Position numbers and translations under genes: made by a program | IMG/VR virus record: IMGVR_UViG_3300040801_002011 | Span: 1 to 22,620 of that record | DNA: 22,620 nucleotides | Direction: 5' to 3' (one strand) | From: a virus | In this document: positions 1-6,395 of the stretch, piece by piece | Position numbering within the stretch: position 1 is the stretch's first letter | Layout of the letters: each line of letters begins with the position of its first letter | The notes under the pieces: generated by a model | Told to the model about the DNA's origin: nothing | Databases searched by the model: none | The model's input: only the letters and a program-made list of their open reading frames with translations

Positions 1-4
1 AAAT

Positions 5-301
5 ATGAGCGCAGAATACCCAAATAAATGTTGTCGTTGTGGGCTCTGTTGTCTTACGGAAACATGTCCTGTTGGTCAGGTAACATTTAATATAGCTTTG
101 CACGATCCATGTCCAGCATTAAGTTTTGATTCTAACGGATTAGCTACTTGTGGTCTTGTTGCATATAATCTTGTGCCTATTGGTGATGGTTGCTGCATAA
201 AGGCAAGAGCATACAAGGATGGTGTTGAATACAATTTTGCAGACTTGCCGGAACATTTAAAGCGCAAAGCAGTAAAGGATATGGTGGGATACAATGGGTA
301 A
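5..301 (+). CDS. Cysteine-cluster protein, YkgJ-like (98 aa)
   Basis: A small protein with ten cysteines, most in an N-terminal cluster (C9, C10, C12, C15, C16, C21) and the rest at C36, C49, C63 and C64. The spacing C-C-x-C-x2-C-C followed by CPAL and a later CG resembles the YkgJ-type zinc/iron-chelating family, whose biochemical role is poorly known. A metal site is likely; the function is not known. The C-terminal third is charged and lacks cysteines. The first ATG is only four bases from the window edge, so neither the ribosome binding site nor a possible upstream start can be judged. It overlaps the next gene by 8 bases, which suggests coupled translation. Confidence 0.7.
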   Translation: MSAEYPNKCCRCGLCCLTETCPVGQVTFNIALHDPCPALSFDSNGLATCGLVAYNLVPIGDGCCIKARAYKDGVEYNFADLPEHLKRKAVKDMVGYNG

Positions 302-569
302 AATGGTTAAGTTTGTGAATGATGAAGATAGATCGTTAAAAACTGTTGAGCGATATATAACTGATAGTCTTGAACCGGCTCCGTATTCATATACAGGGCA
401 ATTGGAATTTCTTAGAGAGCATGTAGAAAAAGTTTCAAAAGCATTTGGGAGACTTGTTTCAATCTTGATAGATGACACAACACTCTCAGAAGAGGATCTT
501 AATACAATTATTTCACCTTTGTATGGTGAGAAGGTTGGATTGGTGGATGAGAACAAATATAATGAATAG
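294..569 (+). CDS. Hypothetical protein (91 aa)
   Basis: I do not recognise this protein. It is acidic and mostly helical in appearance, with a central stretch rich in Leu, Glu and Lys (around LEFLREHVEKVSKAF) and an acidic C-terminus. No cysteines, membrane segment or known motif is visible. It starts inside the end of the previous gene; a second in-frame ATG at 303 is an alternative start. It is followed after 11 bases by the possible clamp-loader gene. Its support is the uninterrupted frame, codon use like its neighbours and tight packing. Confidence 0.65.
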   Translation: MGKMVKFVNDEDRSLKTVERYITDSLEPAPYSYTGQLEFLREHVEKVSKAFGRLVSILIDDTTLSEEDLNTIISPLYGEKVGLVDENKYNE

Positions 570-580
570 GAAATTGATAG

Positions 581-994
581 ATGGCAAAGAAAAAGAAAAA
601 TCCGTACCTATCTGACCGAAACCCTTTCGATGAAGTCAAGGCATTATTCTCGAAAGACCAACCACGATTTGAGATCGTACGACCATTTATGGTTATTAAA
701 ATTCTTTCGTTTCTTGCATCCAAAGTCTTATTTGCAATTAAGATTAATGAGCAATCAAACGGAATGCCCAAATGGTTGATGAATATGATCTTAAATGTTG
801 GTGTACCCAAAATAAACAATATTCCGTATCTTAATACGTTTCCTAAAAGACAAGCAAAAACAGATGTCTTGTTACGTGCAAAGATAGCGGAAACGTTTTG
901 CACCAGTCCTTATCATTCAAATCAAATTATTGATTTGTTAAGGATGCAAGACGAGAAACCCGAAGAATATTTTGGGTTAAGAGAGGGGGAATAA
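581..994 (+). CDS. Possible clamp-loader small subunit, T4 gp62-like (137 aa)
   Basis: The protein starts with a lysine run (MAKKKKN). Near residue 32 it has a segment with the pattern PFxVxxxLSFxxxxVLxAxxxN, which recalls from memory the N-terminal pattern of gp62-type clamp-loader small subunits of T4-like phages (PFxVNRxLSxxxxxVxxxNxMN). A proline/lysine stretch (FPKRQAK) and a C-terminal helical pair ending in YFGLREGE also fit the layout and length of that family. If right, it would hold the sliding-clamp loader together with a gp44-like ATPase, which is not in this window. The call rests on pattern memory only; it could be an unrelated phage protein. Confidence 0.4.
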   Translation: MAKKKKNPYLSDRNPFDEVKALFSKDQPRFEIVRPFMVIKILSFLASKVLFAIKINEQSNGMPKWLMNMILNVGVPKINNIPYLNTFPKRQAKTDVLLRAKIAETFCTSPYHSNQIIDLLRMQDEKPEEYFGLREGE

Positions 995-1185
995 TGCGGC
1001 CTTGTGATTGTAAAGACTGTTTCACTGCTCGAAAATTAAATGAACAGGGATTGAAGTTTAATGAATGGAGCATAACCGTTATGCCTAATTCTGTTATTAT
1101 TGAAAATAGCACAACGACTATGCGGATTCCAATGAATCGCTTTAAAGAATTTTCCGAATGGTATTTGGAAGATCAAAAAGTGTAG
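994..1185 (+). CDS. Hypothetical small Cys-containing protein (63 aa)
   Basis: A 63-residue protein of unknown function. It begins with three closely spaced cysteines (MRPCDCKDC) that could bind metal, followed by a beta-rich middle and a charged end. The start is well placed: its A is the last base of the preceding TAA, and a GAGGGGGA ribosome binding site ends a few bases upstream. The overlap suggests translational coupling with the gp62-like gene. I do not recognise the family. Confidence 0.6.
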   Translation: MRPCDCKDCFTARKLNEQGLKFNEWSITVMPNSVIIENSTTTMRIPMNRFKEFSEWYLEDQKV

Positions 1186-1218
1186 TTGTTGACATGCTAT
1201 CGGAGGGAGTAAATCAAA

Positions 1219-1620
1219 ATGGCAGATATTGCAAAATTTTTAGGGAAAGCTTCTCGTGAAACTGACATCGTTAAACAGTTTCAAAAACTTGCCAAAAAAG
1301 CAACTGACAAATGGGCCTTACGACAACTTGAACGTAGACTATTGAAACCTAAACCCCTTCCGCCTTACCACGGACCAAAAACAGGCCGAACAAGTTTCAA
1401 GCAACGGTCTTTGTTGCTTGTTTTTTCAAACAAATCATTCATCGAACGGTTTAAAAAGTTTGTAAAAATAAATACTTACAATACGAATAATACCTACCAT
1501 GTTGAACTTTTTGTGGAGTTATTACGAGTCTTGGAAGATGGTCGTTTAAGTTTTTCAGCAAAAGACAACCGCTTCTATGTTCATGGTAGAAAAAATAAAA
1601 AGATAAAAATAAGATTATAA
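1219..1620 (+). CDS. Hypothetical basic protein (133 aa)
   Basis: A strongly basic protein with no family that I recognise. The N-terminal half is helical and rich in Lys, Arg and Gln; a proline-rich hinge follows (KPKPLPPYHGPK), then a mixed alpha/beta half. It ends in a basic tail, NKKIKIRL, similar in character to the RKIKRR tails on other proteins of this window but not identical. A good ribosome binding site, CGGAGGGAG, lies about ten bases before the ATG. Nucleic-acid binding is plausible from charge alone. Confidence 0.65.
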   Translation: MADIAKFLGKASRETDIVKQFQKLAKKATDKWALRQLERRLLKPKPLPPYHGPKTGRTSFKQRSLLLVFSNKSFIERFKKFVKINTYNTNNTYHVELFVELLRVLEDGRLSFSAKDNRFYVHGRKNKKIKIRL

Positions 1621-1637
1621 AAAACGGAAGGTGCAAA

Positions 1638-3050
1638 ATGAATATTGAAAAAGAAATTCGGATGGAAAGTCTTAAATTTGTGCGGCATAATAAAGATGTT
1701 GTTATTGATCCTAAAATGCCAGCATATGTCAGTCCAAGAATCAGTAGTGAGTATATGGACTGCAGTATGCCAATGACATTTGATAGTTATTCCCATTGTT
1801 CATTAGGTTGTACTTACTGCTTCGCATATATGTTCAAAACAAATAACTCAAGTTTCTCATCGTTGGTGCATGGCACAAAGCCAAAAGATATTATCAAAGC
1901 GATCAATGGAGAACCAACAAATGTCCGTATGCGTAGCTTTCACAAGCATTTTTTTCAAAAACGTTTTCTACTTCATTGGGGTGGAATGGCCGATCCGTTT
2001 TGCAATTTTGAAAAGGCAAACAAAATCGGATATGAATTAATAAAAGGTTTGGGCAAAGCACAATATCCTACCCTTTTCAGCTTTAAGGGTTCGACAATTT
2101 TCAACCAAAAATATACTTCTATATTTGAAAAGTTCGCCTCACAAAAGAATTTTGCCTTTCAGGTTTCAATCATCGCACCCTCTGATGAAGTGTCTAAGAA
2201 AGTTGAGATTGGTGTTCCTGTTACATCCAAACGAATCAAAGCAATCAAGATGCTTTCCGATATGGGTTACTTTACAATCCTAAGATTGCGGCCTTATATC
2301 ATTGGGATTTCTGATGATGGAATTGAGGAGCTTTTGCACAAATGCAAGGATGCTGGTATCAAAGCAGTTAGCATGGAATTTGTGGCGATAGATACGAGAA
2401 GCAACGAGGGTTTAATGAGGCGCTATAAGTATCTCGGTGAACTTATTGGGGTAAAGAATATTATGCGCCACTTCCGTGAATTAAGCCCGATAGAACGTGG
2501 AGGTTACTTACGTTTGAACCGGCTTGTAAAAGAAGATTATGTCAAAACAGTTTACAAATTTTGTGTTGATAATAATATTCTCTTCGCATGTTCTGATCCT
2601 GACTTTAAAGAATTGAATATGTCGGGTAGCTGTTGCGGTATGCCGGATGAATATCCAGAAAACAGGGAGTTGGAAAACTGGACAAAAAACCAACTGACTT
2701 ACCATATTGCAAGGTGTCGCCGTGAATACCATACCAAAGGGAGAATTGTCCAACTCAAGTTTGGCGATGTATTCAATAACGAGGAAGATACCTATCTCAA
2801 TTCTGTTACATTTGGGCAAGACCACATTTGCGTATCAGATATGTGTTCAAGTGAACGATTTGATACACATTACTATCGACATGCTCGCAACACATGGAAT
2901 AACTTACGTTCCCCTGCCAATCCAAGAAATTACTTCCACGGTAAAATTCTGCCCATAAGGAAAGATGAAAGCAACGACCTTGTATATTCTTACAAGCCTT
3001 CCGAATATGAGGAGCGATGGAAAGACGAAGGTATTGACATGAGCAGATAA
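1638..3050 (+). CDS. Radical SAM protein, SPL-like (470 aa)
   Basis: The Fe-S motif C54-x3-C58-x2-C61 (CSLGCTYC) marks a radical S-adenosylmethionine enzyme, which would cleave SAM to start radical chemistry on a substrate. The spacing from the motif to HWGGMADPF (D119), followed by a Glu a few residues on, matches the spore-photoproduct-lyase/COG1533 branch, where the corresponding segment reads xTDPYxPxE. Extra cysteines occur further on (GSCCGMP and several single ones) and could carry a second cluster or a catalytic Cys. It is longer than typical SPL proteins (about 340 aa), with an added C-terminal region of roughly 130 residues. It starts 17 bases after the previous gene with a GGAAGG site. 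The substrate is unknown; DNA-lesion repair, DNA-base modification or RNA modification are all possible. Confidence 0.8.
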   Translation: MNIEKEIRMESLKFVRHNKDVVIDPKMPAYVSPRISSEYMDCSMPMTFDSYSHCSLGCTYCFAYMFKTNNSSFSSLVHGTKPKDIIKAINGEPTNVRMRSFHKHFFQKRFLLHWGGMADPFCNFEKANKIGYELIKGLGKAQYPTLFSFKGSTIFNQKYTSIFEKFASQKNFAFQVSIIAPSDEVSKKVEIGVPVTSKRIKAIKMLSDMGYFTILRLRPYIIGISDDGIEELLHKCKDAGIKAVSMEFVAIDTRSNEGLMRRYKYLGELIGVKNIMRHFRELSPIERGGYLRLNRLVKEDYVKTVYKFCVDNNILFACSDPDFKELNMSGSCCGMPDEYPENRELENWTKNQLTYHIARCRREYHTKGRIVQLKFGDVFNNEEDTYLNSVTFGQDHICVSDMCSSERFDTHYYRHARNTWNNLRSPANPRNYFHGKILPIRKDESNDLVYSYKPSEYEERWKDEGIDMSR

Positions 3051-3065
3051 TAAATTGTGTTTGCA

Positions 3066-3074
3066 TGTTATAAT
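3066..3074 (+). promoter_or_regulatory. Probable extended -10 promoter
   Basis: TGTTATAAT is a perfect extended -10 element (TGn followed by TATAAT) in one of the few real gaps of the window (3051-3130). No good -35 hexamer sits 17 bases upstream, which is usual for extended -10 promoters. Transcription would start near 3081 and give a leader of about 50 bases before the gene at 3131, which has its own AGAGGGGA ribosome binding site. The same nine bases recur in the gap at 9805-9813. Confidence 0.6.
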
Positions 3075-3130
3075 GGGCCTATACTACAAACCGGCATCGA
3101 TGAAGTGTCACAAAAAAAGAGGGGAAAAGC

Positions 3131-3607
3131 ATGAAAGAGAAAGAAATTTTTTACAAAAAGGTTGGGGCGATGTTTGTTCATAATATTAAAGTAACAATTC
3201 CTGTCACATACGATGCACATTTCATAAAAAAGATTTTTCAAATAGTACAGGTTGGATACGATAACCGTATTCCTGGTGAGCAAATGGCAAAAATTGCCAA
3301 CAAAAAAAGACTGACAGGGTTTCCAATACAAGGATCACATTTCAGAGAAATCTTATATTTTTTGATGGGTCGATATGGTTTTCTAATTGGAACATCACAA
3401 AATGGTCAATTTTTTATAACAACACTAAGAGACAGAAGAAAAACGCTCGAATATCTTGAAAAATACAAATTGGGAACAACTACTAAGTATGATTGTGATG
3501 GAAAAAGTTATGAGGCAAAAACAAAAAAGCTTCAATTTTATGAGAATATTACAATAAAAGATATTTTTCAATTTAAAAAATTTCTAAAAAAATATAAGGA
3601 CTTTTGA
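3131..3607 (+). CDS. Hypothetical protein, possible winged-helix DNA-binding (158 aa)
   Basis: The middle of this basic protein reads like a winged helix-turn-helix: a helix with PGEQMAKIAN, a possible recognition helix around GSHFREILYFLMGRYG, then a beta hairpin with FLIGTSQNGQFFITT. The following LRDRRKTLEYLEKY could be a helix packing on it. The C-terminal 50 residues are lysine-rich and end in KKFLKKYKDF. It is the first gene after the extended -10 promoter and has a clear AGAGGGGA site, so it may be a regulator or replication accessory protein. The family is not recognised, and the winged-helix call is from pattern only. Confidence 0.6.
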   Translation: MKEKEIFYKKVGAMFVHNIKVTIPVTYDAHFIKKIFQIVQVGYDNRIPGEQMAKIANKKRLTGFPIQGSHFREILYFLMGRYGFLIGTSQNGQFFITTLRDRRKTLEYLEKYKLGTTTKYDCDGKSYEAKTKKLQFYENITIKDIFQFKKFLKKYKDF

Positions 3608-3610
3608 AAA

Positions 3611-3805
3611 TTGAAAACAAACCCACAAATACGTTATCGGTATTATTATTTTTGCACCAAATGTCAAATAAAACTTGGTACAAATCAATCTGGATATGTA
3701 AAGTGTCCACAATGCCAATCCGGTAGCTGCATTAGGGATTTTGGTGATTACGACGAACCGTTATATATTTATCTTGGTGACAGTTTTAATTGGAATAAAA
3801 AATAA
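3611..3805 (+). CDS. Zinc-ribbon protein, TTG start (64 aa)
   Basis: A small protein with two CxxC knuckles, C15-x2-C18 and C32-x2-C35, plus C40: a typical zinc ribbon. The remaining residues are aromatic and acidic (ending GDSFNWNKK). No ATG lies upstream in frame, so the start is taken as TTG at 3611, ten bases after AAGGA; this is four bases past the stop of the previous gene. Zinc ribbons of this size in phages often bind nucleic acid or polymerases, but nothing here shows which. Confidence 0.6.
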   Translation: MKTNPQIRYRYYYFCTKCQIKLGTNQSGYVKCPQCQSGSCIRDFGDYDEPLYIYLGDSFNWNKK

Positions 3806-3845
3806 AAGGATGGTGAAAGGTTAATCAAAGAGAAGGATATATAAA

Positions 3846-4097
3846 ATGTCAAGCGGAATATCATTTCGGATTGAAACCCATTATGACAATATAAATTTGA
3901 TCCACCATTGGGACTGGGTAATTACTACACACAGCGCCATTGTGAGAAATCGAAGGGCTATCAAGAAAGATAAAAATCAAGCATATGCTTCGCTTGAAAG
4001 GCATGTGAAAAGTTTATTTGGAAAAAAGATTGATCGTTTAAAAGTTAAAAATTGGGCCTTTGATTGTCATGGAAATAGATTCCCGGAGAAAGAATAA
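3846..4097 (+). CDS. Hypothetical protein (83 aa)
   Basis: Not recognised. The first half is beta-rich with several aromatic and His residues (HHWDWVITTH), the second half is strongly basic and helical (RNRRAIKKDKNQAY and KSLFGKKIDRLKVK). A ribosome binding site AAGGA lies at 3833-3837. The 40 bases before the gene contain nothing else that I can identify. The frame is intact and in line with its neighbours. Confidence 0.6.
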   Translation: MSSGISFRIETHYDNINLIHHWDWVITTHSAIVRNRRAIKKDKNQAYASLERHVKSLFGKKIDRLKVKNWAFDCHGNRFPEKE

Positions 4098-4115
4098 TAA
4101 GAAGGAACTAAAAAC

Positions 4116-4301
4116 ATGAAAGAAAAAGAATACGAAGATCAAATTATTAGAACAATGCGAGCGATGCAGTGGGAACGGGTTAAGGGTGGCCTTGAAGCAA
4201 TGAAACAAACATTTTGGGGAGACAGCGGATACTACGATAAGTTTGTTGAACATACCAATAACTTCATCAAAACAATAGAAGATAATGGGTTACAAGAATG
4301 A
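4116..4301 (+). CDS. Hypothetical small helical protein (61 aa)
   Basis: A 61-residue, probably all-helical protein with alternating acidic and basic residues and several aromatic residues (MQWERVKGG, TFWGDSGYYD). No metal or catalytic motif is seen. AGAAGGA lies 10 bases before the ATG. The last four bases (ATGA) are shared with the next start, so the two are probably translated as a coupled pair. Function unknown. Confidence 0.6.
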   Translation: MKEKEYEDQIIRTMRAMQWERVKGGLEAMKQTFWGDSGYYDKFVEHTNNFIKTIEDNGLQE

Positions 4302-4594
4302 GAAAAATTAAAAGACGAGAAAAACCGAAAAGAAAAATCAAACGACGCAAGGTTGAAGTTGATCGCCTCAGTGCTTCTGGCAAATGTAAAGAATGTGGCA
4401 ATTTGTTTTTGTATGCTTTTGAAGGAGATAAGAAAAAGCAAATTGAATCAAAGCCAAAAATGGCTAAACGTTTCAAGGCACTTTTGGATTCGGAGCTTTG
4501 TTTGACCTGTCTTACAGGAGAAAGACATACCATAAAAGCATATGAGCTTATGCAATTACATATCATTAAAGGTGAAAACTTAAAGGCAACCTGA
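4298..4594 (+). CDS. Basic zinc-finger protein with two RKIKRR repeats (98 aa)
   Basis: The first 20 residues carry the hexapeptide RKIKRR twice (residues 2-7 and 12-17), the second time as KRKIKRR. The same peptide ends or begins three other proteins in this window. After the basic leader come C30-x2-C33 (CKECG) and C68-x2-C71 (CLTC), which probably bind one zinc ion, separated by a lysine-rich stretch. It overlaps the previous gene by ATGA and shares one base with the next start. Nucleic-acid or protein docking is plausible; the family is not recognised. Confidence 0.65.
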   Translation: MRKIKRREKPKRKIKRRKVEVDRLSASGKCKECGNLFLYAFEGDKKKQIESKPKMAKRFKALLDSELCLTCLTGERHTIKAYELMQLHIIKGENLKAT

Positions 4595-5295
4595 TGAATG
4601 TTATAAACATCCGTGGTACAACCGGAAGCGGCAAAACTACTATTGTTAGAAATCTGATAAAAGATAACAATTTCTCACCAGCAATTACGCTTTCTGAAGG
4701 AGTTGCGTGTCACATATCAGATAAGTATGTGGTCATAGGACCATATAAAAGCGGTAGTAATTTTGGTGGTGTTGATGCTATCAAGAAAATTTCTTATGTT
4801 GAACCAGCTATTCTAAAGGCGCTTGAGATAAGACCCACGGTTATTTTTGAGGGTTTGTTAATTTCTCACTCCTATGAACGATGGCTGGAATTTTCAAAAA
4901 AGATAAAAGCAATTCAACACGATAACAACTGCAAAGAAGTTGGGATGATATGGGCATTTATAGTGCCTCCATTTAAGGTAAACATCCAGCGCTTGCGGAC
5001 CCGCAATAATATACCACCCAACAAAACACTTCGTGAAATCAAAGGTGACAATTATATTTCTAATTTTATAAAACGTTATCAATCCATTCAACGAATTTTA
5101 AAGAAAGCAAAAATTGATTGTGCATTTGGGCATCTGTCTATACGAGAACTTGATTATATCAACCCAAATAAAGAACTTAAAAATCTATTAAGGAGTGATA
5201 TAATAGGGGCAGAGGTTCTAAAACGTACTGGCAATATTAACGGTTTCTTTAAACATGGAGTCTGTTATGCAAGGCAAAAAAAGAAGAACAATTAG
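4594..5295 (+). CDS. P-loop kinase-like NTPase (233 aa)
   Basis: The N-terminus has a Walker A loop, RGTTGSGKTT (residues 7-16), directly after a short hydrophobic strand, as in small nucleoside/nucleotide kinases. Further on, GPYKSGSNFGGVDAI resembles from memory the substrate loop GxYxxxxGGxDxI of a phage kinase-like family, and TVIFEGLL is a Walker B-like strand. A lid-like basic segment (IQRLRTRNNIPP) follows. The reaction is probably phosphate transfer to a nucleoside, nucleotide or modified base; phage kinases of related fold phosphorylate hydroxymethyl-uracil in DNA, but assignment to that group is not shown. It ends 28 bases inside the next gene. Confidence 0.65.
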   Translation: MNVINIRGTTGSGKTTIVRNLIKDNNFSPAITLSEGVACHISDKYVVIGPYKSGSNFGGVDAIKKISYVEPAILKALEIRPTVIFEGLLISHSYERWLEFSKKIKAIQHDNNCKEVGMIWAFIVPPFKVNIQRLRTRNNIPPNKTLREIKGDNYISNFIKRYQSIQRILKKAKIDCAFGHLSIRELDYINPNKELKNLLRSDIIGAEVLKRTGNINGFFKHGVCYARQKKKNN

Positions 5296-5854
5296 GCGTA
5301 GGGAAAATATCATTGCAATTTATCCAAGCGACTGGGTTGTAGTTGGATTAAAAAACTACAGGAGTTGGTGTAGACTTCCATATCATGGGCATCCAAAAGG
5401 TTGTTCAATGTGGAACAATGGCAAGAAAAATTGTAAATCATCTTTCAGAAAAACGCATACCCTACATGACCAATTCGATGTCAATAAACCATCTTGGTGT
5501 ATATGGGAAGAGTTTGACTTGGGAGCTTATGCTGCCAAAATGAAAGAAGATCACCCTGAGTGGTCATATTATCAATGTAGAAATGTTTTGTATTGGCAAA
5601 CGGCAGTAAAAAAGAAGCGTAATGATAGAGTAAGGAATTTCTTCCGTGATCGGGGCCTCTGGGGGCGCTATGCTGGCATGACAGAGGGTTTTTGTGTTAA
5701 TGTATATGCTACTTTGCGCCATGCTGGTATTAAACTTGACCCAATTAAAAACATACAGAAGATGAAAAAACTTTGCTTCATTATTCCATACAGGGAAGGT
5801 AGCAAGGCAGAGGAAATTCAGAAAAAGGCAGGAAGACAAATTATAATTTATTAA
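5267..5854 (+). CDS. Conserved Cys-rich protein, probable metal/Fe-S binding (195 aa)
   Basis: Start chosen at 5267 because GGAG lies six bases before it; 5255 is an in-frame alternative. A basic N-terminus (MQGKKRRTIRRREN) leads into WCRLPYHGHPKGC (C35, C46), then C56, C78, C104 and C133. Blocks such as FDLGAYAAKMKEDHPEWS, QCRNVLYWQ and GFCVNVYATLRHAGI look like a conserved family that I have met as uncharacterised proteins in bacteria and phages. An Fe-S or zinc site is likely from the Cys pattern. Overlap of 28 bases with the kinase-like gene suggests that the two act together. The function is unknown. Confidence 0.6.
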   Translation: MQGKKRRTIRRRENIIAIYPSDWVVVGLKNYRSWCRLPYHGHPKGCSMWNNGKKNCKSSFRKTHTLHDQFDVNKPSWCIWEEFDLGAYAAKMKEDHPEWSYYQCRNVLYWQTAVKKKRNDRVRNFFRDRGLWGRYAGMTEGFCVNVYATLRHAGIKLDPIKNIQKMKKLCFIIPYREGSKAEEIQKKAGRQIIIY

Positions 5855-5869
5855 GGAAAGGTGAATATT

Positions 5870-6133
5870 ATGACAGAGCAATTGTTTAAAAAGTATCTCG
5901 AAGAAGAAATTGAAGATGCAGTTGTTTTTATCGCATACAATGGAATAAACGGTTTGTTAGAGGATTTTGAAAGTTGGCTCCTAAATAATCGGTACACATA
6001 TTTAGATGAAAAACTTGAATATGTTTGCCAAAATATTGTTACAAGTTACCAATGCGAAAGATGTGGCAAGTTGCATATTGAAGGAGCCCGTTGCCCCGAT
6101 TGTGGTTTTAAAAAAATAACAATCACCTATTGA
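5870..6133 (+). CDS. Small acidic protein with C-terminal zinc ribbon (87 aa)
   Basis: The ATG at 5870 follows GGAAAGG by eight bases and is preferred over an in-frame GTG at 5861. The first 55 residues are acidic and helical (EEEIEDAVVF, FESWLLNN). The end is a compact zinc ribbon, C62-x2-C65 and C75-x2-C78 (CERCG, CPDCG). Such proteins are common in phage accessory regions. No function can be assigned. Confidence 0.65.
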   Translation: MTEQLFKKYLEEEIEDAVVFIAYNGINGLLEDFESWLLNNRYTYLDEKLEYVCQNIVTSYQCERCGKLHIEGARCPDCGFKKITITY

Positions 6134-6140
6134 GGTTGAT

Positions 6141-6395
6141 ATGCCAACAGAACATGAATTGTTTGTAATTGAAGATTTGATGAGAATACTTGGCCAAGGT
6201 ATTGACTATACACTTAGAGACAATGTTGGGCCTAAAGGTTATGCCCTTATTGTTTTTGATTTTCACGAGCCGGGATTATCAAACTATATTTCCAATGCTA
6301 AACGAGAGGACATGATAAAAGCACTTCGGGAAACTGCCAATCGTCTTGAAAAAAATCAAGACGTTCCAGTAATTAGAAATAGGACTATACAATGA
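6141..6395 (+). CDS. Conserved phage hypothetical protein (84 aa)
   Basis: The block GYALIVFDFHEPGLSNYISNAKREDMIKALRE resembles, from memory, a short family frequent in phages of many hosts, with a GxxLLVF strand, a G-x-x-NYISNAxR loop and a helix. No enzymatic residues are known for it. The ATG is seven bases past the previous stop and preceded by GAGGTTG. The stop overlaps the start of the polymerase gene (ATGA, 6392-6395), so it is likely co-translated with the polymerase. Confidence 0.65.
   Translation: MPTEHELFVIEDLMRILGQGIDYTLRDNVGPKGYALIVFDFHEPGLSNYISNAKREDMIKALRETANRLEKNQDVPVIRNRTIQ

Noticed and set aside
1189-1194. TTGACA in the 33-base gap before the gene at 1219
   Set aside because: A perfect -35 hexamer, but no acceptable -10 lies about 17 bases downstream; that position holds the start codon region.
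3073-3183. Small frame starting at ATG 3073 after the promoter
   Set aside because: No ribosome binding site, and it overlaps the well-supported gene at 3131; its start is part of the -10 element.
3131-4130. Shared MKEKE start of the genes at 3131 and 4116
   Set aside because: Only five residues match and the proteins then diverge; lysine/glutamate-rich starts are common in this AT-rich genome.
5196-5204. TGATATAAT inside the kinase-like gene
   Set aside because: It is an extended -10 match but lies within coding sequence with only a poor -35 (CTTAAA); in AT-rich coding DNA chance matches are expected. It could still serve the gene at 5267.
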